6,931 nucleotides of DNA from Methanocorpusculum sp. (GCA_029987045.1 DALTWN010000048.1:1-6931), one strand, 5' to 3'. Positions 1 to 6,278 are shown, counted from the first letter of the stretch. Notes: generated by a model not told the origin, from the sequence alone. Numbers and translations are program-made.

Positions 1-5
1 ACGGT

Positions 6-1439
6 TTATTCTCCGAGAATCTCACTGATCATTGCATGGATTTCACGGGGGTCAGATTTTCCTTTTGTCTCTTTCATGACCTGTCCGACGATGAAATTGA
101 GAGCGCCTTTCTTTCCTGCCTTGTGATCGGCGATCGCCTGCGGATTCTTTTCCAGAATGGCTTCGACAATACCGCGGAATGATTCACCGGATTCACGGGT
201 AAGACCTAATTTTTCGACAATCTGTGCCGGTTTATCGGATTTTCCTTCCTTGTGGATGCCGTCAAGCCAGACACGCAGGACTTCGATACCTGCCTTGTCG
301 GTGATCTTCTTGTCACGGACCAGTTCCAGGAGTTCGGCGAATTCTGCGGCATGACTGGTGACTTCCGAGACAACCATGTCACGGTAATTGAGTTCACCGA
401 TTAGGACATCCGCCGTCCATGATGCTGCAAGAGCAGAACCGACCTTGGCAATCTCTTCGTAGAATTCAGCGAGTTTCAGGTCGCCGGTAAGGGTTCTTGC
501 ATGGTTGACGGCGATACCGTACTGCTGCATGAACCGGTCGCGGCGTGCGTCCGGAAGTTCCGGAAGCGCGATGTCCTTGACCCAGTCGGCGACTCTGATG
601 ACCGGCAGATCTGGCTCCGGGAAGTAACGGTAGTCGGTTGCCGTCTCCTTGGAACGTGCAGAGGTAGTGGTACCTTTTCCTTCCTGGAAGTGACGGGTTT
701 CTCTCGCGATTTCTCCGCCTCTTCTGATCAGGTTCTTCTGACGGGTGATTTCGAAGGTCAGTGCCTTTTCGACACCTTTGTAGGAGGAGATGTTCTTGAT
801 TTCGACACGTTCGTGGCCTTTGATGGAAATGTTCGCATCGACTCTGAGCGATCCTTCCTTTTCCGGATCGAAGACATCGAGGTATTCCAGGGTCGCCCGT
901 AGCTTGTTCAGCAGACGGCGTGCTTCCTTTGGCGAGGACAGTTCCGGTTCGGTGACCATTTCGATCAGCGGAATGCCTGAACGGTTGTAGTCGACAAGCG
1001 TATAGTATCCGCGTTCCTTGTTACCCATGTGGACAAGTCTGCCCGGATCCTCTTCGACGTGGATTCTGGTCAAGTTGACAACCTTCGGGTTTCCTGCATC
1101 GTCTTCGATTTCGATGTATCCGCCGAGTGCAAGCGGGTCGTCGCCCATGGTAATCTGGTATGCCTTTACCAGGTCAGGGTAGAAGTAGTTCTTTCTGCAG
1201 AACTCGCCTTCTTCCGGAATACGGCAGTTCAGTGCCTTTGCCACTTTAAGTGCATATTCGACGGCTTTCTTGTTCAGGACCGGCAGTGCACCCGGCAGAC
1301 CGAGACAGACCGGACATACGTGGGTGTTCGGTGCATCCGCACGGAAATCGGCGGAACAGCTGCAGAAGAGTTTCGTCTTCGTGTTGAGCTGACAGTGGAC
1401 TTCAAGACCGATGATTACCTGGAAATCTTCTTCAGCCAT
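6..1439 (-). CDS. gatB: Asp-tRNA(Asn)/Glu-tRNA(Gln) amidotransferase subunit B (GatB)
   Basis: GatB binds the mischarged tRNA and activates the tRNA-bound Asp or Glu with ATP, so that ammonia released by GatA can convert it to Asn or Gln; it acts in the cytoplasm as part of GatCAB. The 477-residue product starts MAEEDFQVIIGLEVH. It has four cysteines (C26, C28, C42, C45; LFCSCS and HVCPVC) matching the GatB metal site, then family motifs DYNRSGIPLIEMVTEPE and LRVDANISI, then a C-terminal YqeY-like tRNA-binding tail ending in the typical GQVMKETKG stretch. An ATG 33 bases upstream is in frame, but the chosen start at 1439 matches the family N terminus and has a strong ribosome-binding site 9 bases before it. 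Length is normal. It is the last gene of gatC-gatA-gatB. In archaea GatCAB is mostly used for Asn-tRNA, because GatDE makes Gln-tRNA; which substrate is used here cannot be told from this window. Confidence 0.97.
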   Translation of the reverse strand: MAEEDFQVIIGLEVHCQLNTKTKLFCSCSADFRADAPNTHVCPVCLGLPGALPVLNKKAVEYALKVAKALNCRIPEEGEFCRKNYFYPDLVKAYQITMGDDPLALGGYIEIEDDAGNPKVVNLTRIHVEEDPGRLVHMGNKERGYYTLVDYNRSGIPLIEMVTEPELSSPKEARRLLNKLRATLEYLDVFDPEKEGSLRVDANISIKGHERVEIKNISSYKGVEKALTFEITRQKNLIRRGGEIARETRHFQEGKGTTTSARSKETATDYRYFPEPDLPVIRVADWVKDIALPELPDARRDRFMQQYGIAVNHARTLTGDLKLAEFYEEIAKVGSALAASWTADVLIGELNYRDMVVSEVTSHAAEFAELLELVRDKKITDKAGIEVLRVWLDGIHKEGKSDKPAQIVEKLGLTRESGESFRGIVEAILEKNPQAIADHKAGKKGALNFIVGQVMKETKGKSDPREIHAMISEILGE

Positions 1440-1440
1440 G

Positions 1441-2730
1441 TTACTGCGCCTCCTCGAATGCCAGTGCAGCATTCAGAATGGTCTCTTCATCGTAGAGTCT
1501 GCCCATGAGCTGCATGCCGACCGGAAGGCCGTGTGCCGTGCCGCAGGGGATGGATAATGCCGGAATGCCGGCGATGTTTGCCGGAACCGTCAGAATATCC
1601 GCCTGATACATCTCAAGCGGATCCTTCGTGAGTTCACCGAGTTTCGGTGCCACGTTCGGCATGGTCGGACCTACCAGCATATCGCATTCCTCGAGCGCCT
1701 TTGCGAAGTCACGGGCAATGACCTGACGGGCATACCGCGCCTTGACATAGTATTTTCCATAATATCCTGCAGACAGGGCGAAGGTTCCAAGCAGGATTCT
1801 GCGGCGGACTTCCGCACCGAATCCTGCAGTTCTGACCTTGGTGTATGCATCGTGCCAGGGGGCGTTCATTTCCGGTGCAAGTTCACCGTATCTGACACCG
1901 TCGAACCGGTCGAGGTTGGACGATGCTTCACAGGTACAGGTGACGTAATAGGCCGCAAGTGCGTATTTCATCGACGGAATCGAGACTTCCTTGATGATGG
2001 CACCGAGAGACTCGAGTTTCTTGATGGCCGCCTTGACGGTAGCTGCGACTTCTGCATCGACACCCTGAGCGAAGTATTCCTTGATGACACCGATGGTCTT
2101 TCCTTTGATATCTGCTTTCAGACTGGCGAAATTATAGGGTTTATTGACGGACGTCGAATCATTTGTATCGTGGCCAGCGATGACAGAGAAGAGTTTTGCA
2201 CAATCGGTTACATTGGTTGCCATAGGGCCGATCTGTTCGAAGGAGTTGGCATAGGCAATCAGACCGAATCTGCTGACTCTGCCGTAGGACGGTTTCAGAC
2301 CGACGATACCGCACCAGGATGCCGGACAGCGGATGGATCCTCCGGTATCGGAACCGAGTGCCATCGGAACAAGACCTGCGGCTACTGCTGCTGCGGATCC
2401 TCCTGAGGAACCGCCGGTTGCTCTTGAGGTGTCCTTCGGGTTCAGGGCAGGGCCGAATGCCGAGTTCTCGGTGGTCGAACCCATACCGAATTCATCCATA
2501 TTGGTTTTTCCTGCGATGATGGCGCCTGCCTCCTTGAGTTTTACGACAGCCGTTGCATCATAGGGCGGAACATATTGTTTCAGGATCTTCGAAGCACAGG
2601 TGGTCTCGATGTCTTTGGTGGATATATTGTCCTTTACGGCGACACGGATGCCGGACAGGATTCCTGATTCGGTTCCTTTGGTCTGTGGAATCTCCGTCGT
2701 CGCAAGGAATGCATGGTACTGGTCAGCCAT
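1441..2730 (-). CDS. gatA: Asp-tRNA(Asn)/Glu-tRNA(Gln) amidotransferase subunit A (GatA)
   Basis: GatA is the glutaminase of the GatCAB complex: it hydrolyses glutamine and passes ammonia to GatB. The 429-residue product has the complete amidase-signature triad: K33 (GIRVAVKDN), the cis-serine S108 in TGGSSGGSAAAVAAG, and the nucleophile S132 in GSDTGGSIRCPA. The spacings of 75 and 24 residues equal those I recall for bacterial GatA (K79, S154, S178 in Staphylococcus aureus). The N terminus is therefore about 46 residues shorter than in bacterial GatA, so the leading helical part is largely absent; the start is nevertheless well placed, 2 bases after the gatC stop and preceded by AAGGTGG. The gene ends one base before gatB. 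Nothing in the sequence suggests inactivation. Confidence 0.97.
   Translation of the reverse strand: MADQYHAFLATTEIPQTKGTESGILSGIRVAVKDNISTKDIETTCASKILKQYVPPYDATAVVKLKEAGAIIAGKTNMDEFGMGSTTENSAFGPALNPKDTSRATGGSSGGSAAAVAAGLVPMALGSDTGGSIRCPASWCGIVGLKPSYGRVSRFGLIAYANSFEQIGPMATNVTDCAKLFSVIAGHDTNDSTSVNKPYNFASLKADIKGKTIGVIKEYFAQGVDAEVAATVKAAIKKLESLGAIIKEVSIPSMKYALAAYYVTCTCEASSNLDRFDGVRYGELAPEMNAPWHDAYTKVRTAGFGAEVRRRILLGTFALSAGYYGKYYVKARYARQVIARDFAKALEECDMLVGPTMPNVAPKLGELTKDPLEMYQADILTVPANIAGIPALSIPCGTAHGLPVGMQLMGRLYDEETILNAALAFEEAQ
1449..1455 (-). promoter_or_regulatory. ribosome-binding site of gatB
   Basis: On the minus strand GAGGAGG lies 9 bases before the gatB ATG. It is also the Glu-Glu codon pair near the end of gatA. 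It decides for the start at 1439 over the in-frame ATG at 1472 and suggests translational coupling of gatB to gatA. Confidence 0.8.
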
Positions 2731-2732
2731 GA

Positions 2733-3002
2733 TCAGACCACCTTCGGTGCACGGATGTATCCGTCTTCAGGGTCATGACTGTTCTTCAGTGCATCTTCCT
2801 GTGACAGGGATTCTCTCGGTTCATCTTCGCGGAACACGTTCACCAGACGGCGTTCCAGGGATCCTTCGATTTCCAGGGTGTCCAGAATATCGAAGTATGC
2901 AAGGATATCGTTGAACGATTTGGTGAATGCCGGAAGCTCGCTTTCCGGAACAGTAATGTCCGCAAGACCGGCGATATGTTTAACATCTTCTTCAGTAATC
3001 AT
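2733..3002 (-). CDS. gatC: Asp-tRNA(Asn)/Glu-tRNA(Gln) amidotransferase subunit C (GatC)
   Basis: GatC is the small belt-like subunit that wraps around and stabilises the GatA-GatB interface. The 89-residue product begins MITEEDVKHIAGLADI, the usual GatC opening helix. It ends with the family's recognisable tail, FREDEPRESLSQEDALKNS followed by DGYIRAPKVV. Length is typical. It is first in gatC-gatA-gatB and its stop lies 2 bases before gatA. No good ribosome-binding site precedes the ATG, which suggests a leaderless or short-leader mRNA. Two TATA-like boxes lie upstream on the minus strand (3021-3030 and 3066-3077); the nearer, weaker one is at the right distance for a leaderless start at 3002. 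Confidence 0.95.
   Translation of the reverse strand: MITEEDVKHIAGLADITVPESELPAFTKSFNDILAYFDILDTLEIEGSLERRLVNVFREDEPRESLSQEDALKNSHDPEDGYIRAPKVV
2738..2744 (-). promoter_or_regulatory. ribosome-binding site of gatA
   Basis: AAGGTGG on the minus strand lies 7 bases before the gatA ATG, inside the last codons of gatC. Its AGGTG part matches the complement of the archaeal 16S rRNA 3' end. This supports translation of gatA from the gatCAB mRNA and fixes its short N terminus. Confidence 0.6.
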
Positions 3003-3065
3003 ACTATTCGTCCGTTAAATCATCTATACATCCTACTCACTGAGTGATAAACCTGACGGCACAGG

Positions 3066-3077
3066 TAATAAATATAG
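3066..3077. promoter_or_regulatory. TATA-like box, probably for gatCAB, possibly for the plus strand
   Basis: The plus strand reads TAATAAATATAG, the minus strand CTATATTTATTA. Read on the minus strand it would start transcription near 3045, giving gatC a leader of about 40 bases. Read on the plus strand it would start near 3097, just before the candidate small ORF at 3100. The alternative for gatC is TGTATAGAT on the minus strand at about 3022-3030, which would give a leaderless mRNA. Direction cannot be settled from sequence. Confidence 0.45.
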
Positions 3078-3099
3078 TGTAGATTTGGGGAGTTTTCCG

Positions 3100-3189
3100 G
3101 TGTTCATGGAGAGAGGACGCGGAATCGCCGAAAGTGCCAGAGATGCCCAGTCTGGCACGTTCGATAGTGTCGATCTTGCCTGTCAGTGA
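3100..3189 (+). CDS. candidate small ORF, 29 codons, unknown
   Basis: I do not recognise this ORF. GTG at 3100 (or ATG at 3106, same frame) opens 29 (27) codons ending at TGA 3187-3189. The product is small, polar and soluble-looking, beginning MFMERGRGIAESARDA and ending SVDLACQ. GGGGAG at 3087-3092 lies 7 bases before the GTG, a good ribosome-binding distance. A TATA-like box at 3066-3077 lies about 25-30 bases upstream, although a transcript starting there would probably omit GGGGAG. The block is clearly richer in G+C than the AT-rich stretches on both sides. A 13-bp hairpin lies inside it, so it could equally be a structured RNA or a non-coding spacer. It could also be the remnant of a longer gene, because the frame is open from 3019. 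Confidence 0.25.
   Translation: MFMERGRGIAESARDAQSGTFDSVDLACQ
3129..3163. repeat. 13-bp inverted repeat (hairpin) in the gatC-ATPase spacer
   Basis: The arms CGAAAGTGCCAGA (3129-3141) and TCTGGCACGTTCG (3151-3163) pair at 12 of 13 positions, including 8 consecutive pairs, around a 9-base loop. There is no T-run after it on either strand, so it is not an obvious terminator. It could be an RNA structure, a regulator site between the divergent promoters, or a by-product of the small ORF it lies in. A tRNA-like T-arm (TTCGA loop) can be drawn at its right side, but no tRNA fits. Confidence 0.6.
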
Positions 3190-3208
3190 CGGCATAAACA
3201 ATATATAA
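3182..3208 (+). promoter_or_regulatory. promoter and operator-like palindrome of the ATPase gene
   Basis: A TATA-like ATATATAA at 3201-3208 lies about 30 bases before the ATG at 3237, the usual archaeal distance for a very short leader or leaderless mRNA; no ribosome-binding site is present. Just upstream is the palindrome GTCA-G-TGAC (3182-3190), extended by TGCC (3177-3180) and GGCA (3191-3194) with one bulged base, a size and place that suit a repressor or activator site. Confidence 0.5.
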
Positions 3209-3236
3209 TCTAAATTATAATAATTATGATTATATT

Positions 3237-4652
3237 ATGTCGACACGATTTATCGGACGTAGCGCTGAACTGAACTGGCTGGAGGAAAATTATGCAGATG
3301 AAAGCGCAAGCTTCCTTATCCTGTATGGTAGGCGCAGAATCGGCAAGACGGAGACTCTGCGCAGGTTTACGGAAACGAAACCACGGGTCATATTCTATAC
3401 CGGTACGGAAGTTTCCGCTGCAGAACAGCTGAACGCATTCAGTCGGCGCATACTTCCCGTATTGCCGGATATTGCCCGGTTCGTCGACACATTCACCAGC
3501 TGGGAACAGGCGTTTGCCGCGCTCGCTACACTTTCCGGGAATCAGAAAACGATTCTGGTACTTGATGAACTTCCGTATATCGTCCATTCTTCACCGGAAC
3601 TGCCATCGGTCCTGCAGAAACTCTGGGATGAAACGCTCAGGAACCGGAATATCATGATTATTCTCTGCGGTAGTTCCCTGAGTTTCATGGAAGATGAAAT
3701 CCTGGGAAGCAAGAATCCACTCTACGGCAGAGCAACAGGGATTCTTAAAATGGAGGAACTGAATGTTTTTGATGCATGTACCTTTTTCCCCGAATATACT
3801 CTCGAAGAAAAGCTCACGGCGTATGCTCTGCTCGGTGGTATTCCCCATTATCTGAATCAGTTTGATTCTGCGGTACCTCTTGCTGAAAATATTCGGAAGA
3901 ATATTCTTGCAAAGACGTCGGTCCTCTATTCGGAGATAGAACTCATCATGCATGAAGAGTTCCGGGAACCTGCTGTCTACAATGCTATCATTACCGCAAT
4001 CGCGCTTGGTAATACAACTTTGTCGGATATCCATCAGAGGACCATGGTGGATAAAACGAAACTGAGTGCATATCTGAAAAATCTCATGACGGTAGGAATC
4101 ATCACACGGGAATTTCCGGTTACCTCATCGCTGAAAGAACGTACAAATCTTCATCGTGGAATCTATCGGATAACGGATAATTATTTCCGGTTCTATTACC
4201 GGTTCGTGTATCCGAATGTATCGGAGCTGGAACTTGACGGAAGCAGCAGTATTTACACCCACGTCATTGCGCCGCATCTTGATGCATATACGTCCCGTAT
4301 TTTTGAAGATGTCGCATTGTCGTATCTGAGAGCCCGGAATCGTGCAGGTGAACTCCCGTTCTTCATGACATCCTCCGGAAAATGGTGGTCGAAAACGGAC
4401 GAAATAGATCTGGTCGGTTTTTCGGAGACCGGAACATGCATGATTGCAGGAGAATGCAAGTATACGCACGCTCCGGTCGATATCGATGTGCTTGCAGGCC
4501 TAGAACGCAAGGTTTCCGCATTCACCGGATCCGTAGAGAAACCGTATTTCTATCTCTTCTCCCGCAGCGGGTTTACAGCGAAACTCACGGCTACTGCTGC
4601 GTCCCGGAATGATGTGGAACTGGTTTCCCTCAGCGATATGTTTCCCGAGTAG
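3237..4652 (+). CDS. AAA-type ATPase with C-terminal DUF234 nuclease-like domain
   Basis: This 471-residue protein belongs to the archaeal ATPase_2/DUF234 family, common in archaea and some bacteria and of largely unknown function. The N terminus has the family opening FIGRSAELNWLEENY, Walker A GRRRIGKT (31-38) in the typical YGRRRIGKTE context, Walker B ILVLDE (D110, E111) and a sensor-like strand IILCGSS (141-147). Residues of about 240-295 look like a winged helix (TLSDIHQ, then KTKLSAYLKNLMTVGII). The C-terminal part has D391 in DEIDLVGF and E406-C-K408 in GECKY, the arrangement of a PD-(D/E)XK nuclease fold. All motifs are intact, there is no membrane segment, and length is normal for the family. 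The start is the only suitable ATG; it has no ribosome-binding site but follows a TATA-like box. ATP binding is well supported; DNA cleavage is an inference, and a role in mobile-element biology or defence is only a possibility. Confidence 0.93.
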   Translation: MSTRFIGRSAELNWLEENYADESASFLILYGRRRIGKTETLRRFTETKPRVIFYTGTEVSAAEQLNAFSRRILPVLPDIARFVDTFTSWEQAFAALATLSGNQKTILVLDELPYIVHSSPELPSVLQKLWDETLRNRNIMIILCGSSLSFMEDEILGSKNPLYGRATGILKMEELNVFDACTFFPEYTLEEKLTAYALLGGIPHYLNQFDSAVPLAENIRKNILAKTSVLYSEIELIMHEEFREPAVYNAIITAIALGNTTLSDIHQRTMVDKTKLSAYLKNLMTVGIITREFPVTSSLKERTNLHRGIYRITDNYFRFYYRFVYPNVSELELDGSSSIYTHVIAPHLDAYTSRIFEDVALSYLRARNRAGELPFFMTSSGKWWSKTDEIDLVGFSETGTCMIAGECKYTHAPVDIDVLAGLERKVSAFTGSVEKPYFYLFSRSGFTAKLTATAASRNDVELVSLSDMFPE

Positions 4653-4672
4653 GATTTCGTGGGAGAGAACGT

Positions 4673-4720
4673 TACCGGCACAAAATTGAAGAAATGAATA
4701 TCTTTATTTTTGTGCCGGTA
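4673..4720. repeat. 48-base near-perfect palindrome between ATPase and fic
   Basis: TACCGGCACAAAA (4673-4685) and its exact complement (4708-4720) form 13 uninterrupted pairs. After one mismatch the inner part (4687-4692 with 4701-4706) pairs for six more, one of them G-T, closing on a very short tip, so nearly the whole element is self-complementary. It lies 20 bases after the ATPase stop and 23 bases before fic. The T-rich CTTTATTTTT at 4702-4711 could act as an archaeal oligo-T terminator for the ATPase gene. The same T/A-rich stretch sits where a TATA box for fic would be. It may thus be a terminator, an operator for the helix-turn-helix of Fic, or a small mobile-repeat remnant. Confidence 0.75.
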
Positions 4721-4743
4721 GAATACTATGTAGACATACGCAT

Positions 4744-5619
4744 ATGGACTATATTTCATCAAAAGAAGCTGCAGAAACGTGGCATCTTTCCGAACGCGGG
4801 GTACGAAACCTCTGTTCCAAAGGTAAAATACCCGGTGCTGTCCTCATCGGGAAATGCTGGAAGATTCCGGAAGGTACGGAAAAACCAGGGTCTTCTGCGA
4901 AGAAAAAGAATATCCTGCTTCAGCGTCTCCGTGAAGAAAAGGCACGCGGGGTATCGGGCGGCATATATCACCGGATTCAGATCGATCTGACCTATAATTC
5001 GAACCACATCGAAGGAAGCCGCCTGTCACACGAGCAGACGCGCTATATCTTTGAAACACATACGATCGGCGGGTCTTCAGAAAACACGGATGATATCATC
5101 GAAACCATGAATCACTTCCGCTGTATTGATATGGTCATCGCCAATGCGAACCGCAAACTGAGCGAACGTTTCATCTGTGAATTGCATAGGGTTCTCAAAT
5201 CAGGCACCAGCGACAGCAGGAAATCATGGTTTGCAGTTGGGAGTTACAAAAAGATCCCGAATGAAGTGGGGGGAATTGAAACAGTAGCACCTGCCGATAC
5301 ACAGGATGCCGTGCGGAACCTGCTAGACGAATGGAATGCGAAGACGTCCGTGTCCTTTGACGATCTTCTGGATTTCCATTATCGGTTCGAGCGTATTCAT
5401 CCGTTCCAGGATGGCAATGGTCGTGTTGGGAGACTTATCCTGTTTAAGGAATGTCTGCATTTCGGCATTGTTCCCTTTATCATCGATGATCGGGAAAAGA
5501 TGTTCTATTATCGCGGTCTTGCCGAATGGGACCATATGCCGGGATACCTGAGAGATACCTGTCTGCACATGCAGGATGGATTTAAGAAAATCCTAGAGTA
5601 TTTCGAAATACCGTATTGA
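4744..5619 (+). CDS. fic: Fic-domain AMP-transferase with N-terminal helix-turn-helix
   Basis: Fic proteins transfer AMP (sometimes another phosphate group) from a nucleotide to a hydroxyl of a target protein. This 291-residue protein has the full catalytic motif HPFQDGNGRVGR (219-230, catalytic H219), and upstream the loop SYKKIPNEVGG that normally docks the target. SNHIEG (86-91) fits the (S/T)xxxE(G/N) inhibitory helix; lying before the Fic core it marks a self-inhibited, class II enzyme in which E90 blocks productive ATP binding. Residues 1-45 (SSKEAAETWHLSERGVRNLC, then a wing ending LIGKCWKIPE) form a MerR/excisionase-like DNA-binding domain. The arrangement resembles Fic proteins of Firmicutes as I recall them, so transfer from bacteria is possible. 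No separate antitoxin gene is adjacent. The start has no ribosome-binding site; a T-rich TATA candidate lies at 4702-4711. The stop is one base from the end of the convergent fdhD. The target protein is unknown. Confidence 0.93.
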   Translation: MDYISSKEAAETWHLSERGVRNLCSKGKIPGAVLIGKCWKIPEGTEKPGSSAKKKNILLQRLREEKARGVSGGIYHRIQIDLTYNSNHIEGSRLSHEQTRYIFETHTIGGSSENTDDIIETMNHFRCIDMVIANANRKLSERFICELHRVLKSGTSDSRKSWFAVGSYKKIPNEVGGIETVAPADTQDAVRNLLDEWNAKTSVSFDDLLDFHYRFERIHPFQDGNGRVGRLILFKECLHFGIVPFIIDDREKMFYYRGLAEWDHMPGYLRDTCLHMQDGFKKILEYFEIPY

Positions 5620-5620
5620 G

Positions 5621-6247
5621 TCAGGAAAGTTCAGGGGCGTGTCTGATGGTCAGATGTCCCTCTTTGGCTATTGATGCGGCAAGCGTCGTTGCAGGATACT
5701 TTGCCATGATGCCCGGGATTCCTGCGTTCAGGCATTTGCGTACCAGATCCGCCGAAACCTTTCCGGAAATGACGAGAACTGCCGATGACAGGTTCGCTTT
5801 TTTCATCAGCGCGGCACCGATTGCCTTGTCGGCCGCCTGTATCTGTCCTGTATCATCACCCCGATAGATCTCTGTCCCGGAAACGACTGCCGCTGAAAAT
5901 CCTCCGTCTCTCAGAACATCAGCGGAAAAGATATCGTGCAGTACTTCTTTGGCAGGAAACACCGCTGTCGTGGAAAGAACCGGCAGTTTTGCCGCGTCCA
6001 GGTAGGATGCTGTACCTCCGCATCCGGAGACTACGGTCTTTTTCGGAAGAAGGACCTGCTGGGTATCGGTGGTCAGTACACTGATATCGGTATCATCGAC
6101 CATGACCGATTCTATCTTGTCCGCCGGTACGATTCCTTCGGTTGTCAGGTATCCGTAGGCATATTCTTTTTCCTTCCCTTTCATCATGAGAAGCGAGGAG
6201 AGAATACGGCCGTTTACCGAAAAGGAATACAGGTGTTCATCAAGCAT
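5621..6247 (-). CDS. fdhD: FdhD-family formate dehydrogenase accessory sulfurtransferase
   Basis: FdhD moves sulfur from a cysteine desulfurase to the molybdenum or tungsten bis-pterin cofactor of formate dehydrogenase, which is required for activity. The 208-residue product shows the family order: SFSVNGR, then YAYGYLTTEGIV (about 29-40), the cysteine segment VVSGCGG (C76), GGFSAAVVSG (115-124), DKAIGAAL (140-147) and ISGKVSADLV (160-169), with a final ATTLAASIAKEGHLTI. It is shorter than E. coli FdhD. It keeps only one of the two cysteines of the usual CGxC motif, and histidines common in canonical GGVHxA and GRHNAVDK are replaced (GGFSA, GQIQAADK). The family is clear; these losses make the exact mechanism less certain. 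The ATG at 6247 lies about 25 bases after a TATA-like box, suggesting a leaderless mRNA; no other start fits upstream before an in-frame stop. No formate dehydrogenase gene is in the window. Confidence 0.88.
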   Translation of the reverse strand: MLDEHLYSFSVNGRILSSLLMMKGKEKEYAYGYLTTEGIVPADKIESVMVDDTDISVLTTDTQQVLLPKKTVVSGCGGTASYLDAAKLPVLSTTAVFPAKEVLHDIFSADVLRDGGFSAAVVSGTEIYRGDDTGQIQAADKAIGAALMKKANLSSAVLVISGKVSADLVRKCLNAGIPGIMAKYPATTLAASIAKEGHLTIRHAPELS

Positions 6248-6266
6248 ACTGGTTAATTTGCGTGTG

Positions 6267-6278
6267 AAAGTATTAAAG
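6267..6278. promoter_or_regulatory. shared bidirectional TATA-like element for fdhD and the dehydratase subunit
   Basis: The plus strand AAGTATTAAAGG reads CCTTTAATACTT on the minus strand, so both strands show an AT-rich TATA-like core at about 6268-6277. Its centre is about 25 bases from the fdhD ATG (6247) and about 30 bases from the ATG at 6302. Both fit leaderless transcription; no ribosome-binding site is visible for either gene, and no second TATA box lies at a usable distance in the 54-base spacer. Confidence 0.5.

Noticed and set aside
501..902. 133-codon open frame on the plus strand inside gatB
   Set aside because: It is antisense to strongly conserved gatB sequence, has no recognisable domain, and arises from codon bias of the real gene.
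1852..2406. 184-codon open frame on the plus strand inside gatA
   Set aside because: Antisense shadow of a conserved gene; cysteine-, glycine- and aspartate-rich product with no family resemblance.
3130..3175. Possible tRNA or tRNA remnant (TTCGA T-loop-like segment)
   Set aside because: The G-C pair that closes the T-loop is missing and no acceptor, D or anticodon arms can be drawn.
3210..3587. 125-codon minus-strand frame overlapping the start of the ATPase gene
   Set aside because: Its C-terminal isoleucine run is translation of AT-rich intergenic DNA, and it is antisense to Walker A and B motifs of a clear gene.
4673..4720. CRISPR repeat or insertion-sequence end
   Set aside because: Only one copy is present, with no spacer array and no transposase or matching terminal repeat in the window.
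4550..4762. Minus-strand frame spanning the palindrome between ATPase and fic
   Set aside because: Low-complexity product crossing an inverted repeat and gene ends, with no ribosome-binding site or recognisable domain.
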